From assembly GCA_002254335.1 (NCBI GenBank), contig NIVA01000105.1:1-7985 (forward strand): a stretch of 7,985 bases of DNA, given 5' to 3'. The position numbers and the translations under genes were made by a program. Below, piece by piece: positions 1-6,402 of the stretch; within the stretch, counting starts at the first letter, position 1, and the number at the start of each line of letters is the position of its first letter. Source of the stretch: Bacteroidetes bacterium 4572_114. Its GTDB lineage: Bacteria; Bacteroidota; Bacteroidia; Bacteroidales; 4484-276. The notes below the pieces were generated by a model. That model was not told the DNA's origin and searched no databases. It worked only from the letters and a program-made list of their open reading frames with translations.

Positions 1-196
1 GGCCTATATAGTACAAGAATATTTTCCCGGATTAACAATAAGTATAGAAAAGTTAATAAATAACAAAGGCTTGCCAGATAATAAACTCAAAACTAATACA
101 ATGGGGGCCATAAAATACAATATATTTAGTCCCCGCACATCAACAAAAATAGAAATCTATTTTTATTATGCGTATATATATGTTATTAGCCGATAG
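1..196. other. AT-rich non-coding stretch with one inverted repeat
   Basis: I see no convincing gene here: every frame is broken by stops and no translated piece resembles a known family. The only structure found is a perfect inverted repeat, AAAAATAGA at 145-153 and TCTATTTTT at 156-164, separated by two bases. It is made almost entirely of A and T, so it may be chance in such AT-rich DNA. The stretch ends abruptly where receptor-like coding sequence begins near 197, so it may be foreign or rearranged DNA joined to a gene remnant. Confidence 0.5.
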
Positions 197-490
197 TCCT
201 GTATTTCCCAACTAAGGCACAACCTCAACTTTTTTGCCTTTCCAGCAAGGAACCAACTTGTCAGTATATCTTCGGAATACTACGATTACCAAGGGAATGA
301 TAACTTTTTTATAGACCTGGTTTACCGTTACACCTTTACAAAGAAAAAGGTTGATATTGAATTGCGATGGAACAACATTTTTAATGGAAAAACCTATACA
401 ACATTTCAGTCAAGTTCCTTCACGGTATGGGAATCTACCTACTTATTGCGTCCATCCCAGGTATTTCTGTCAGTTAAGTTTCGTTATTAG
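197..490 (+). pseudogene. C-terminal remnant of a TonB-dependent receptor-like outer-membrane protein
   Basis: The frame ending at the TAG at 488-490 is open back to a TAG at 194-196 and encodes about 97 residues without a start codon. The translation has the alternating pattern of outer-membrane beta-strands, with pieces such as LVSISSEYYDY, FFIDLVYRYTFTKKKVDIEL, RWNNIFNGKTY and STYLLRPSQVFLSVKFRY. It ends in an aromatic residue, as outer-membrane barrels do. This matches the last strands of Bacteroidota TonB-dependent receptors, including the NNIFN segment and the LRPSQ..LSVKF ending. Several hundred residues of plug and barrel are missing, and the sequence before 197 is unrelated and stop-rich, so this is a broken 3' end that cannot make a working receptor. 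The family call is from recognised sequence pattern; the cause of truncation (deletion or insertion) is not visible. Confidence 0.72.
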
Positions 491-556
491 TTATGCTTAT
501 GAATAAAGAAAATTTACTAGGGGATTGACATTGCATTTTCTCAAAAGATACAATGA

Positions 557-748
557 ACGGCAGTAGAATTAAAGAGGTTTTCGGGCTGCTGCCAGGAGTT
601 TTTCTTCCATAGGGCCATCGGTTGGGTTTTGAGGGAATATTCCAAAACCGGTCCGAAGGCCGTTATCCGTTTTGTTGAAAACAATCAGCTTTCCAATCTC
701 AGCAGGACTGAAGCACTTAAGGTGATAAACCGGAAAAAGGCCCGATAG
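557..748 (+). pseudogene. C-terminal remnant of a DNA alkylation repair (AlkD-like) protein
   Basis: The frame ending at TAG 746-748 is open only from the TGA at 554-556 and has no ATG start. From about 596 it reads EFFFHRAIGWVLREYSKT, then a PKAVIRFVENN segment and LSNLSRTEAL near the end. This is the closing part of the DNA-alkylation-repair family (HEAT-like repeat glycosylases related to AlkD), where a [K/R]AIGWxLREYSKT segment followed by an LSxLSRxEAL segment is characteristic. Intact members have roughly 220-240 residues, so only about the last 50 remain. Residues encoded before 596 are not convincingly homologous. It lies just after another 3' remnant on the same strand, which suggests a decayed locus. 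It is not expected to be functional. Confidence is good for the family and for its being broken, lower for the exact left edge. Confidence 0.68.
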
Positions 749-759
749 CCACCTGGGAA

Positions 760-792
760 AGACCTAACAGGTTTTCAAAACCTGTTAGGTCT
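760..792. repeat. Perfect 33-bp palindromic element
   Basis: The left arm AGACCTAACAGGTTTT (760-775) is the exact reverse complement of 777-792, around a single C at 776. It would fold as a strong hairpin on either strand. It lies 11 bases after the stop of the alkylation-repair remnant, so it may once have been that gene's terminator. From memory, near-identical palindromes (arms with ACCTAACAGGTTTT or ACCTGACAGGTTTT) recur between genes in many Bacteroidota genomes, which would make it a dispersed repeat; this cannot be tested from one window. The palindrome itself is directly visible. Confidence 0.8.
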
Positions 793-967
793 AAGCAAGA
801 AATATGTACAATAAATTCTGTATAATCATCTGCTGGTTTGATCCCCAACAGTCCCATTCCTGGCAAAAAAAGACCCCATCCCTCCCATAAGTCCCAAAAG
901 GATCCATAAATATAAAAAGAGAAGAAAAAAATTAATTCGATTTTACCTCGAGTTTAATGAAAGTTTG

Positions 968-975
968 TAACTTAG
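968..975 (+). promoter_or_regulatory. Candidate -7 box for the secreted-protein gene
   Basis: TAACTTAG differs at one position from the Bacteroidota -7 consensus TAnnTTTG and lies 46 bases before the ATG at 1022. A -33 TTTG box is not clear; only a T-rich run near 941-944 is at about the right distance. The rest of 793-1021 shows no gene, only purine-rich and T-rich low-complexity sequence. This is a weak prediction from consensus and position only. Confidence 0.3.
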
Positions 976-1021
976 CCGATGGACTCCATTGAAATTCATT
1001 CATCATTAAACCCATACACTT

Positions 1022-2887
1022 ATGAAAAATTTTACTTTTCTCTTTGCAGCAATCATCCTCGTTTTGGCCACAATGGCACAAGCCCCGCAAGCTATCAGCT
1101 ACCAGGCAGTGGCCCGTAGCCTTGATGGCGACCCGGTGATAAACCAGGAAATTTCCGTTAAAATCTCCATCCTCTCCGAAAGTGCTTCCGGCAATGTGGT
1201 TTACAGCGAAACGCATAGTGTTGAAACCAACAGCATGGGCCTGTTCACCCTCGAAATTGGAAATCCCGGCCTCGTGCTTTCCGGTAGTTTCCAAGATATT
1301 CCCTGGGGCGTTGCTGAATATTTCCTAAAATTGGAGATAGATGAAAACGGTGGCGCAAATTATCAACTCATGGGGGTTTCGCAACTTTTGAGTGTCCCCT
1401 ATTCATTAAATTCAGGTTCGCTCACATTAACTGATGATAATGGAAATACATACGATGTTTCGGTTGACACATCAGGCAACTTATTTGCAACAATAGTATT
1501 GCCATGCGGTATCCCAATTGTTGATGCCCGCGATGGACAAACTTACGAAACCGTGCAGATAGGCGGCCAGTGCTGGATGGCCGAAAACCTCACCTGGTTA
1601 CCAAGTGTAAGCCATTCGTACTACGGTTCTGATACATCGCCCTATTATTATGTTTATAGTTACCAGGGTACCAATGTTGCCGAGGCCAAAGCAACCGATA
1701 ATTTCCAAAATTACGGGGTGCTTTATAACTGGCCTTCATCGCGTATGGCATGTCCCCAGGGCTGGCATTTGCCAACAGATGCACAATGGGCATTACTAAT
1801 TGATTTTTTGGGTGGAGATGATGTTGCAGGCGGCAAAATGAAAAGTACCCGCACAGCACCAGAACCTCATCCCAGGTGGACCAGCCCCAATACCGGTGCA
1901 ACAAATACCAGCGGTTTTTCAGGTCTTCCGGGTGGCCGCCGCAATGCCAATGGCACTTTCAATCACGTTTGTTACACCGGTTATTGGTGGTCTTCTACCG
2001 GGCTTTCCCCAACAAATACCTGGGTACGTACGCTGGACTACAGCTATGCCGGTGCAGGCAGGTCTGGCGGCGGTAAGGATTATGGGTTTTCGGTTCGTTG
2101 CTTAAAGTATAAAGCATCAGACAACCAGCCCCCCGGGCCACCATCTTCCCCCAACCCGGAAGATGGGGCAACAAACCAATTGATAGAAACCGATATTTCG
2201 TGGACATGCACAGATCCGGAAGCAGATCCATTAACCTATGATATATATTTTGGTACCGAGGCCATGCCCCCGCAGGTTGTCACAGGAGTAACAGCAACAA
2301 CTTATGATCCGGGGACATTGGTAAACTACACCGAATATTTCTGGAAAATTGTTGCCCACGACAACTACGAAAATACTACCGAAGGGGCAATTTGGAGTTT
2401 TACACCACTTCAGTTAGAAATAGGTGATGAATGTCAGGGTGGAATCATTGCATATATTCTTCAACCCGGGGATCCGGGCTATGTTGAAGGGGAAACCCAT
2501 GGAATTATTGCCGCTGCCACCGACCAAAGCAGCAACGTTCAATGGGGTTGTTATGGCACCACCATAGGCGGTACTTCTATTGCTTTGGGTACCGGTGCCA
2601 CTAATACGGCATTAATTATGGCACGTTGCAGTACGGCAGGCATTGCCGCCCGCCTTTGTGATGAGCTTGAGCTAAATGGCTACGATGACTGGTATTTACC
2701 AAGCAAAGACGAATTAAACAAACTCTATCTGAGCAAAGATCTCATTGGTGGTTTTGCTTCCTTCTATTTTTGGAGTTCTTCGGAGTTCGGTAGCACTTAC
2801 GTCTGGGGACAGAGTTTCGTCAGTGGCACCCAGACCTTCACCAACAAGGACGGCAACTGCCACGTAAGGGCAGTCAGGTCATTTTAA
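1022..2887 (+). CDS. Secreted multidomain protein, candidate DGR variable protein (Fib_succ_major + Fn3-like + DUF1566)
   Basis: A 621-residue exported protein. Residues 1-20 are a signal peptide (Lys near the start, hydrophobic core FLFAAIILVLATMA), with cleavage probable near A19. Residues 20-130 form a module common in secreted Bacteroidota proteins (SYQAVAR at the start, QLLSVPYSL at the end). Residues 163-362 match the Fibrobacter succinogenes major paralogous domain (DGQTYETVQIGGQCWMAENL, CPQGWHLPTDAQW, FSVRCLK). Residues 370-463 look like a fibronectin-III-type spacer (SPNPEDGATNQ, YFWKIVAHD). Residues 466-621 match DUF1566, a C-type-lectin-like fold (GGIIAYIL, GYDDWYLPSKDELNKLY, FWSSSE, VRAVRSF). 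There is no lipoprotein box or clear cell-wall or type IX sorting tail. The role is probably binding at or outside the cell surface; the ligand is unknown. The C-terminal codons (2786-2863) have the bias of a diversity-generating-retroelement target. The start is the only ATG ahead of the signal peptide. Domain calls are confident; DGR status is inference. Confidence 0.88.
   Translation: MKNFTFLFAAIILVLATMAQAPQAISYQAVARSLDGDPVINQEISVKISILSESASGNVVYSETHSVETNSMGLFTLEIGNPGLVLSGSFQDIPWGVAEYFLKLEIDENGGANYQLMGVSQLLSVPYSLNSGSLTLTDDNGNTYDVSVDTSGNLFATIVLPCGIPIVDARDGQTYETVQIGGQCWMAENLTWLPSVSHSYYGSDTSPYYYVYSYQGTNVAEAKATDNFQNYGVLYNWPSSRMACPQGWHLPTDAQWALLIDFLGGDDVAGGKMKSTRTAPEPHPRWTSPNTGATNTSGFSGLPGGRRNANGTFNHVCYTGYWWSSTGLSPTNTWVRTLDYSYAGAGRSGGGKDYGFSVRCLKYKASDNQPPGPPSSPNPEDGATNQLIETDISWTCTDPEADPLTYDIYFGTEAMPPQVVTGVTATTYDPGTLVNYTEYFWKIVAHDNYENTTEGAIWSFTPLQLEIGDECQGGIIAYILQPGDPGYVEGETHGIIAAATDQSSNVQWGCYGTTIGGTSIALGTGATNTALIMARCSTAGIAARLCDELELNGYDDWYLPSKDELNKLYLSKDLIGGFASFYFWSSSEFGSTYVWGQSFVSGTQTFTNKDGNCHVRAVRSF
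2786..2863 (+). other. Candidate DGR variable region at the 3' end of the DUF1566 gene
   Basis: These 26 codons (residues 589-614) lie between the conserved WSSSE and VRAVRSF segments. By my count 17 of 26 end in C and 4 in T, whereas the gene just upstream mixes all third bases. The NNC/NNT codons include TTC, GTC, ACC, GGC, TAC, GAC, TGC and AGC; the others are TGG, GGA, AAG and two CAG. Adenine-directed mutagenesis of AAC/AAT codons in a template gives exactly NNC/NNT, with fixed codons such as CAG and AAG between. In known DGR targets with this fold, the same stretch forms the ligand-binding surface. No template copy is present in this window. Confidence 0.55.
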
Positions 2888-2897
2888 CTGTTAAAAT
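2881..2897. repeat. 17-bp palindrome across the stop codon, possible DGR or terminator hairpin
   Basis: ATTTTAAC (2881-2888) and GTTAAAAT (2890-2897) are exact inverse copies around one T. The left arm contains the last Phe codon's end and the TAA stop. DGR targets commonly have a short hairpin just downstream of the variable region that helps target recognition, and the position fits. It is AT-rich and lacks a following T-run, so it is a poor intrinsic terminator. The palindrome is directly seen; its role is inference. Confidence 0.5.
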
Positions 2898-2950
2898 CAT
2901 TTGTAAAATAATTTCATTACCACAAGCTTTATAAACGAAAAATTCAGACC

Positions 2951-2982
2951 TTTACGGGATTATATTAAATGTTGTAACTTTA
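2951..2982 (+). promoter_or_regulatory. Candidate promoter of the histidine kinase gene
   Basis: TTTA at 2951-2954 (compare TTTG at -33) and TAACTTTA at 2975-2982 (one mismatch to TAnnTTTG) are separated by 20 bases, within the usual Bacteroidota spacing. Transcription would begin close to 2988-2990, only a few bases before the ATG at 2993. The mRNA would then be almost leaderless, and no ribosome binding site is needed or seen. This is a prediction from consensus only. Confidence 0.42.
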
Positions 2983-2992
2983 GTATTAAGAA

Positions 2993-4255
2993 ATGGCAAA
3001 AATAACTGAACCCAATAATCTGGCTAACAAAGATTTTAATAAATTGTCGCAGAAACATCTGTTCGAATTATATGAACAGATGTTTGGCGAGGTTGGCACA
3101 GTAAATGTTTTGCAAAAAACTTCTGAAGTAGTTAGTCAGGTTTTAAATGCTGAAAGGGCCACAATATTTATTGCAATTAAGGAGACCCAGGAATTGAAAT
3201 CGGTTGCATTTATCGGTAATGTTTCGCAATCTATAATTATTCCTATCAATAATGAATCATTGGCAGGATATTGCGCCAAGGCAAAGCGCTCTTTTGTGGT
3301 ACCTGATGCATATGGAGACCTTAAATATATAGATCCCGGGATTAAATTCGACAAATCGTGGGATGAGATTAATAATTTTCGCACCCGTGATGTTATTTGC
3401 ATACCTGCTATATTTAAAGGAGAAGTTATGGGCATTGTTCAGGCCATTAACAGTAAAGGCAATCCTTTTCACGAATCTGACATCACCCCGTTAGAAAATA
3501 TTTCCCAATTTATCGCTTATGCCCTGTATCACGCACGGTTGTACGATGAACTGGCTACTTTAAAAGGCCTGGAAAAGGAAAAGGCAGAATTCATGCGGGT
3601 TTTGGTACATGAGCTGAGGTCACCGGTAGCTACTTCAAAAATGTTGATATCTACCATACTTTTTACCATGAAAGAGGATCCTCAAATCACACCCGCCCTA
3701 AACAAGATAGGAAACCGGATGGACCAGCTGTTGGTGCTCGTTGAGGACATCCTTCATATGTCAAGGATTAAGTCGGGAAATCCTTTAGGCGATATAAATA
3801 TATTTGATCTTGTTGTAGAAACAAAAAGCACATTTGAGAAATACATTGAAGAAGCCGGGGCAAAAGGATTAATTTTGAAAATAGAATTGCCGGATAATCC
3901 TGTGCAGGTCCGCATTGATATACACGGATACCGGCTGATATTGTCCAATCTTATATCCAACGGGGTAAAGTACACTTCAACCGGATCGGTCGTGGTTTCT
4001 TTAGGGCAAAATAATAATTGGGCCATTTTAAAAATAAAGGATACCGGAATGGGCATTCCCAAAAATGACATACCAAATTTGTTCACAGAATTCTTCCGGG
4101 CCACAAATGCGCGTAAAAGTAAAATAATGGGAACAGGTGTTGGATTGGCAGGGGTTAAAGAACTGGTAACCCGTTTTGGTGGAATACTGGAATTAAATAC
4201 CGAAGAAAACAAAGGGTCAGAATTTATAGTACGCCTGCCACTATTTAGTAAATAG
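2993..4255 (+). CDS. Soluble GAF-domain sensor histidine kinase
   Basis: A 420-residue two-component sensor kinase. Residues about 25-185 form a GAF domain (LNAERATIFI, then ICIPAIFKGEVMGIVQAIN and PLENISQFIAYAL). A short coiled linker (about 183-200) leads to the HisKA domain with the H-box FMRVLVHELRSP, phospho-acceptor H206. The HATPase domain shows the N-box NLISNGVKYT (N323), G1 box DTGMGIP (D350), F-box LFTEFFRA and G2 box GTGVGLAGVKEL (380-391). All catalytic motifs look intact. There is no signal peptide or membrane segment, so it should sense a cytoplasmic cue; GAF domains can bind small ligands, haem or other cofactors, but nothing here identifies which. The likely partner is the response regulator 143 nt downstream on the same strand. 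The ATG at 2993 is close behind a candidate promoter. Confidence 0.92.
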   Translation: MAKITEPNNLANKDFNKLSQKHLFELYEQMFGEVGTVNVLQKTSEVVSQVLNAERATIFIAIKETQELKSVAFIGNVSQSIIIPINNESLAGYCAKAKRSFVVPDAYGDLKYIDPGIKFDKSWDEINNFRTRDVICIPAIFKGEVMGIVQAINSKGNPFHESDITPLENISQFIAYALYHARLYDELATLKGLEKEKAEFMRVLVHELRSPVATSKMLISTILFTMKEDPQITPALNKIGNRMDQLLVLVEDILHMSRIKSGNPLGDINIFDLVVETKSTFEKYIEEAGAKGLILKIELPDNPVQVRIDIHGYRLILSNLISNGVKYTSTGSVVVSLGQNNNWAILKIKDTGMGIPKNDIPNLFTEFFRATNARKSKIMGTGVGLAGVKELVTRFGGILELNTEENKGSEFIVRLPLFSK

Positions 4256-4295
4256 CGTGATTTGAAATAGATTAAATTTATGCATACGGTTTTTC

Positions 4296-4336
4296 TTTGG
4301 AATTTACCCTAATTATATGGAAATTTGCGGCAAATT
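4296..4336 (+). promoter_or_regulatory. Candidate promoter with overlapping palindrome before the response regulator
   Basis: TTTG at 4296-4299 and GAAATTTG at 4320-4327 (one mismatch to TAnnTTTG) are 20 bases apart, as expected for a Bacteroidota promoter. This gives a leader of about 65 nt before the ATG at 4399. A perfect 15-bp palindrome, AATTTGC-G-GCAAATT (4322-4336), overlaps the -7 box and probable start point, a position where a repressor could bind. This suggests the regulator can be expressed apart from the kinase. The repeat is visible; promoter and operator roles are inferred. Confidence 0.4.
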
Positions 4337-4398
4337 CAGATTTCTGTTCTGAATCCAGTCAAATAACAATAAAAAATTAACCTTTTAAAAGTACAAAA

Positions 4399-4896
4399 AT
4401 GAACGTAAAAAAAATCTTGGTCGTAGATGATGATGTTGATATTCTCAATGCAATGAGTACCATACTCAAAAGCGAGGGATATTATGTGATTACTGCAAAT
4501 AATAAGAAAGAAGCCTTGAAATTGGCACAAGATGTAATACCGCATTTGGCTATACTTGATGTAATGATGACCACCCATTATGAAGGTTTTGAACTAGCTG
4601 AGGATTTGATAAATGATCCTGTTTGTAAAAACATACCAATACTGATGCATACTTCCATTGAAGTTCTCTCAACAAGTGAAGCAAGCGTAATGGACATGGC
4701 AAGGGAATTCAGGCAAGATCCGAAATACAGGGAATTACAGGTTATTTTATTGAAAAACATCCATTCGGGTAAAGCAGGAATTGATTATAGAACTGAGGAT
4801 GGAAAAGCAGTTTGGGTGCCTGTTAGTGGTTTCCTGAAAAAGCCCATGGACCCGAAGAAGCTGATAGAGGAAGTTAAATCATTGATTAGTAAATAA
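4399..4896 (+). CDS. Single-domain response regulator with extended receiver
   Basis: A 165-residue CheY-like receiver with no DNA-binding or enzymatic output domain. The N-terminus KKILVVDDDVDIL gives the acidic pocket (D10, D11); the phospho-acceptor is D54 in LAILDVMM; the conserved Thr is T85 in ILMHTS; the conserved Lys is K148 in FLKKPMDP. Usual receivers have about 22 residues between Thr and Lys and a total near 120; here there are 62 residues between them, so an insertion of about 40 residues lies roughly within 87-142 (including SVMDMAREFRQDPKYRELQ and DYRTEDGKAVWVPV). It ends 16 residues after the KP motif, with no room for an output domain. It probably accepts phosphate from the GAF kinase just upstream and acts by protein contact or in a phosphorelay. 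The leader is A-rich without a Shine-Dalgarno site, common in this phylum. Family assignment is firm; partner and target are inferred. Confidence 0.9.
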   Translation: MNVKKILVVDDDVDILNAMSTILKSEGYYVITANNKKEALKLAQDVIPHLAILDVMMTTHYEGFELAEDLINDPVCKNIPILMHTSIEVLSTSEASVMDMAREFRQDPKYRELQVILLKNIHSGKAGIDYRTEDGKAVWVPVSGFLKKPMDPKKLIEEVKSLISK

Positions 4897-4911
4897 AAAT
4901 GAACCTCAATA

Positions 4912-4937
4912 TAGTCGTGTTCTGCGACTACATTTTT
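4912..4937 (+). terminator. Intrinsic terminator-like hairpin after the response regulator
   Basis: TAGTCGT (4912-4918) can pair with GCGACTA (4924-4930), seven pairs including one G-T, around a 5-base loop. It is followed by CATTTTT (4931-4937). It lies 16 bases after the regulator's stop and before the promoter of the reductase gene, so it fits as the end of the regulatory transcript. The stem is short and the T-run is two bases away, so strength is uncertain. Confidence 0.5.
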
Positions 4938-5028
4938 GCATTTGTTATTAATTTTTTGGAATAGAAAATTTCAGGCAAGATTGAAGGGGCATTCACCGGG
5001 TAATTCTGGTAATCAATAATCATTTTTA

Positions 5029-5036
5029 TACTTTTG
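5029..5036 (+). promoter_or_regulatory. Promoter -7 box of the HMG-CoA reductase gene
   Basis: TACTTTTG matches the Bacteroidota -7 consensus TAnnTTTG exactly. The -33 region is weaker: TTCTGG at 5004-5009 is at the right distance (19 bases) but not a good TTTG. Transcription would start near 5043, giving a leader of about 16 nt. This supports a new transcription unit beginning with the reductase. Confidence 0.52.
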
Positions 5037-5048
5037 CACGAAATTTCC

Positions 5049-5053
5049 GGGAG
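5049..5053 (+). promoter_or_regulatory. Ribosome binding site of the HMG-CoA reductase gene
   Basis: GGGAG ends 5 bases before the ATG at 5059. It is the clearest Shine-Dalgarno-like site in the window, where most genes have none, and it supports this start over any internal Met. Confidence 0.45.
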
Positions 5054-5058
5054 CGATA

Positions 5059-6402
5059 ATGACCAATAATAAAATCTTATCAGGATTTTCGAGACTTACA
5101 AAAGATGAAAAAATCGAGATGGTTGCCGGCAGGTTCGGAAATACCGGTGAAATCATCCGTGAGCTAAAAAGTTATCTGCACTACGATCCCGAAAAACAAC
5201 GGCTGTTTGATGAGTTTAGCGAAAACACCATATCAAATTTTTATTTCCCTTTTGCCATAGCACCCAACTTCCTCATCAACGATAAGATGTACATGGTCCC
5301 TATGGTTATCGAGGAAAGCTCGGTTGTGGCCGCAGCTTCCAACGGTGCAAAATACTGGGCAACAAAAGGTGGGTTTAAGGCCAGGGTTATCTCAACTACA
5401 AAAGTAGGGCAGGTGCACTTTATCTGGCAGGGCGAGGTGGAAAAACTACAGGCATTGTTTCCTATGCTTAAAGATGACTTGATTTCCAAAACCAAACACA
5501 TTACCGCAAATATGGAGACGAGGGGCGGGGGTATTTTGGATATTGAATTGGTTGACATGACCGACGAAATGGAAAACTATTTCCAGCTTAAAGCCAGTTT
5601 TGACACCCGTAATGCCATGGGCGCCAACTTCATCAATTCGTGCTTAGAGGAATTTGCCGTGATACTGAAAGACCATTTTGCTAAAATCGAATATTACACC
5701 GGACAGGAAAAAACTTGTTGTGTAATTATGTCCATCATGTCAAATTATACCCCCGAATGTCTTGTTAAAACTGAAGTTGAGTGTTCGGTAGATTGCCTGA
5801 AACATGCAGAAGATGTAACTGATCCGGATAGTTTTGTCAGGAAATTTGAGAAGGCTGTCAGGATTGCGCAAATAGACCCATACCGGGCAACCACACACAA
5901 CAAAGGGATTTTTAATGGTATTGATGCAGTGGCACTTGCTACCGGTAACGATTTTAGGGCAATAGAAGCTTGTGGCCATGCCTATGCTGCACGCGATGGC
6001 CGATACCGAGGATTGACAGATGTGGATATTTCTAACGACAAATTCAAATATAGCCTTACCATTCCGTTGTCGCTGGGTACTGTAGGAGGACTGACTTCGC
6101 TTCACCCACTGGCGAAATTCTCGATGCAGTTGCTTGGCAATCCATCGGCTGTAGAATTGATGATGATTGCGGCATCGGTAGGGTTGGCAAATAATTTTGG
6201 GGCAATCAAATCGCTGGTAACACGAGGGATTCAGGTAGGGCACATGAAGATGCATTTGCTCAACATCCTTAATTCGATAAAAGTAAATGAAAAGGAAAAA
6301 GACTTCGCTGTGGCACATTTTGCCAACCAAAAGGTTTCTTATCATTCGGTTAATAAATTTGTTACTGATTTAAGAAAAGAACATATCGAAAAAGTTGGGT
6401 AG
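5059..6402 (+). CDS. mvaA: Hydroxymethylglutaryl-CoA reductase, class II
   Basis: Catalyses interconversion of HMG-CoA and mevalonate with a nicotinamide cofactor, in the cytoplasm. The 447 residues are close to the bacterial class II length (about 425-450), and there is no membrane anchor, unlike class I enzymes. Catalytic residues by motif: Glu in MVIEESSVVAAAS (E86 most likely), Lys in TTHNKGIFNGIDA (K282), Asp in ATGNDFRA (D298), and the C-terminal His in VGHMKMHL (H395). DTRNAMGAN (182-190) lies in the inserted cofactor-binding domain; GTVGGLTSLHPLAK (340-353) is also typical. Class II enzymes are often named degradative from the Pseudomonas case, but the GHMP kinase downstream argues for biosynthesis of isoprenoids through mevalonate. 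The gene has its own promoter and a good ribosome binding site. It is followed by a 262-nt repetitive spacer rather than a tight operon junction. Cofactor preference (NADH or NADPH) cannot be read reliably from sequence alone. Confidence 0.95.
   Translation: MTNNKILSGFSRLTKDEKIEMVAGRFGNTGEIIRELKSYLHYDPEKQRLFDEFSENTISNFYFPFAIAPNFLINDKMYMVPMVIEESSVVAAASNGAKYWATKGGFKARVISTTKVGQVHFIWQGEVEKLQALFPMLKDDLISKTKHITANMETRGGGILDIELVDMTDEMENYFQLKASFDTRNAMGANFINSCLEEFAVILKDHFAKIEYYTGQEKTCCVIMSIMSNYTPECLVKTEVECSVDCLKHAEDVTDPDSFVRKFEKAVRIAQIDPYRATTHNKGIFNGIDAVALATGNDFRAIEACGHAYAARDGRYRGLTDVDISNDKFKYSLTIPLSLGTVGGLTSLHPLAKFSMQLLGNPSAVELMMIAASVGLANNFGAIKSLVTRGIQVGHMKMHLLNILNSIKVNEKEKDFAVAHFANQKVSYHSVNKFVTDLRKEHIEKVG

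Noticed and set aside
497..530. ATG at 500 as the start of an intact alkylation-repair gene
   Set aside because: The frame stops after nine codons and is not in frame with the conserved C-terminal segment.
1982..2092. Second DGR variable region in the Fibrobacter-type domain
   Set aside because: The corresponding loop codons have mixed third bases and no excess of NNC, unlike the C-terminal region.
3754..4212. Minus-strand open frame inside the histidine kinase gene
   Set aside because: The plus strand carries intact kinase motifs over the same bases; the antisense product resembles nothing.
4382..4391. 10-bp palindrome CTTTTAAAAG in the response-regulator leader
   Set aside because: Made of A/T runs in an AT-rich leader; expected by chance.
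4899..4964. Short frame (ATG at 4899, about 21 codons) after the response regulator
   Set aside because: It overlaps the terminator-like hairpin, is hydrophobic by chance AT-rich codons, and has no ribosome binding site or recognisable similarity.
5740..6345. Long open frame on the minus strand inside the HMG-CoA reductase gene
   Set aside because: It is antisense to a clearly conserved gene, and its translation shows no domain and a composition typical of a shadow frame.
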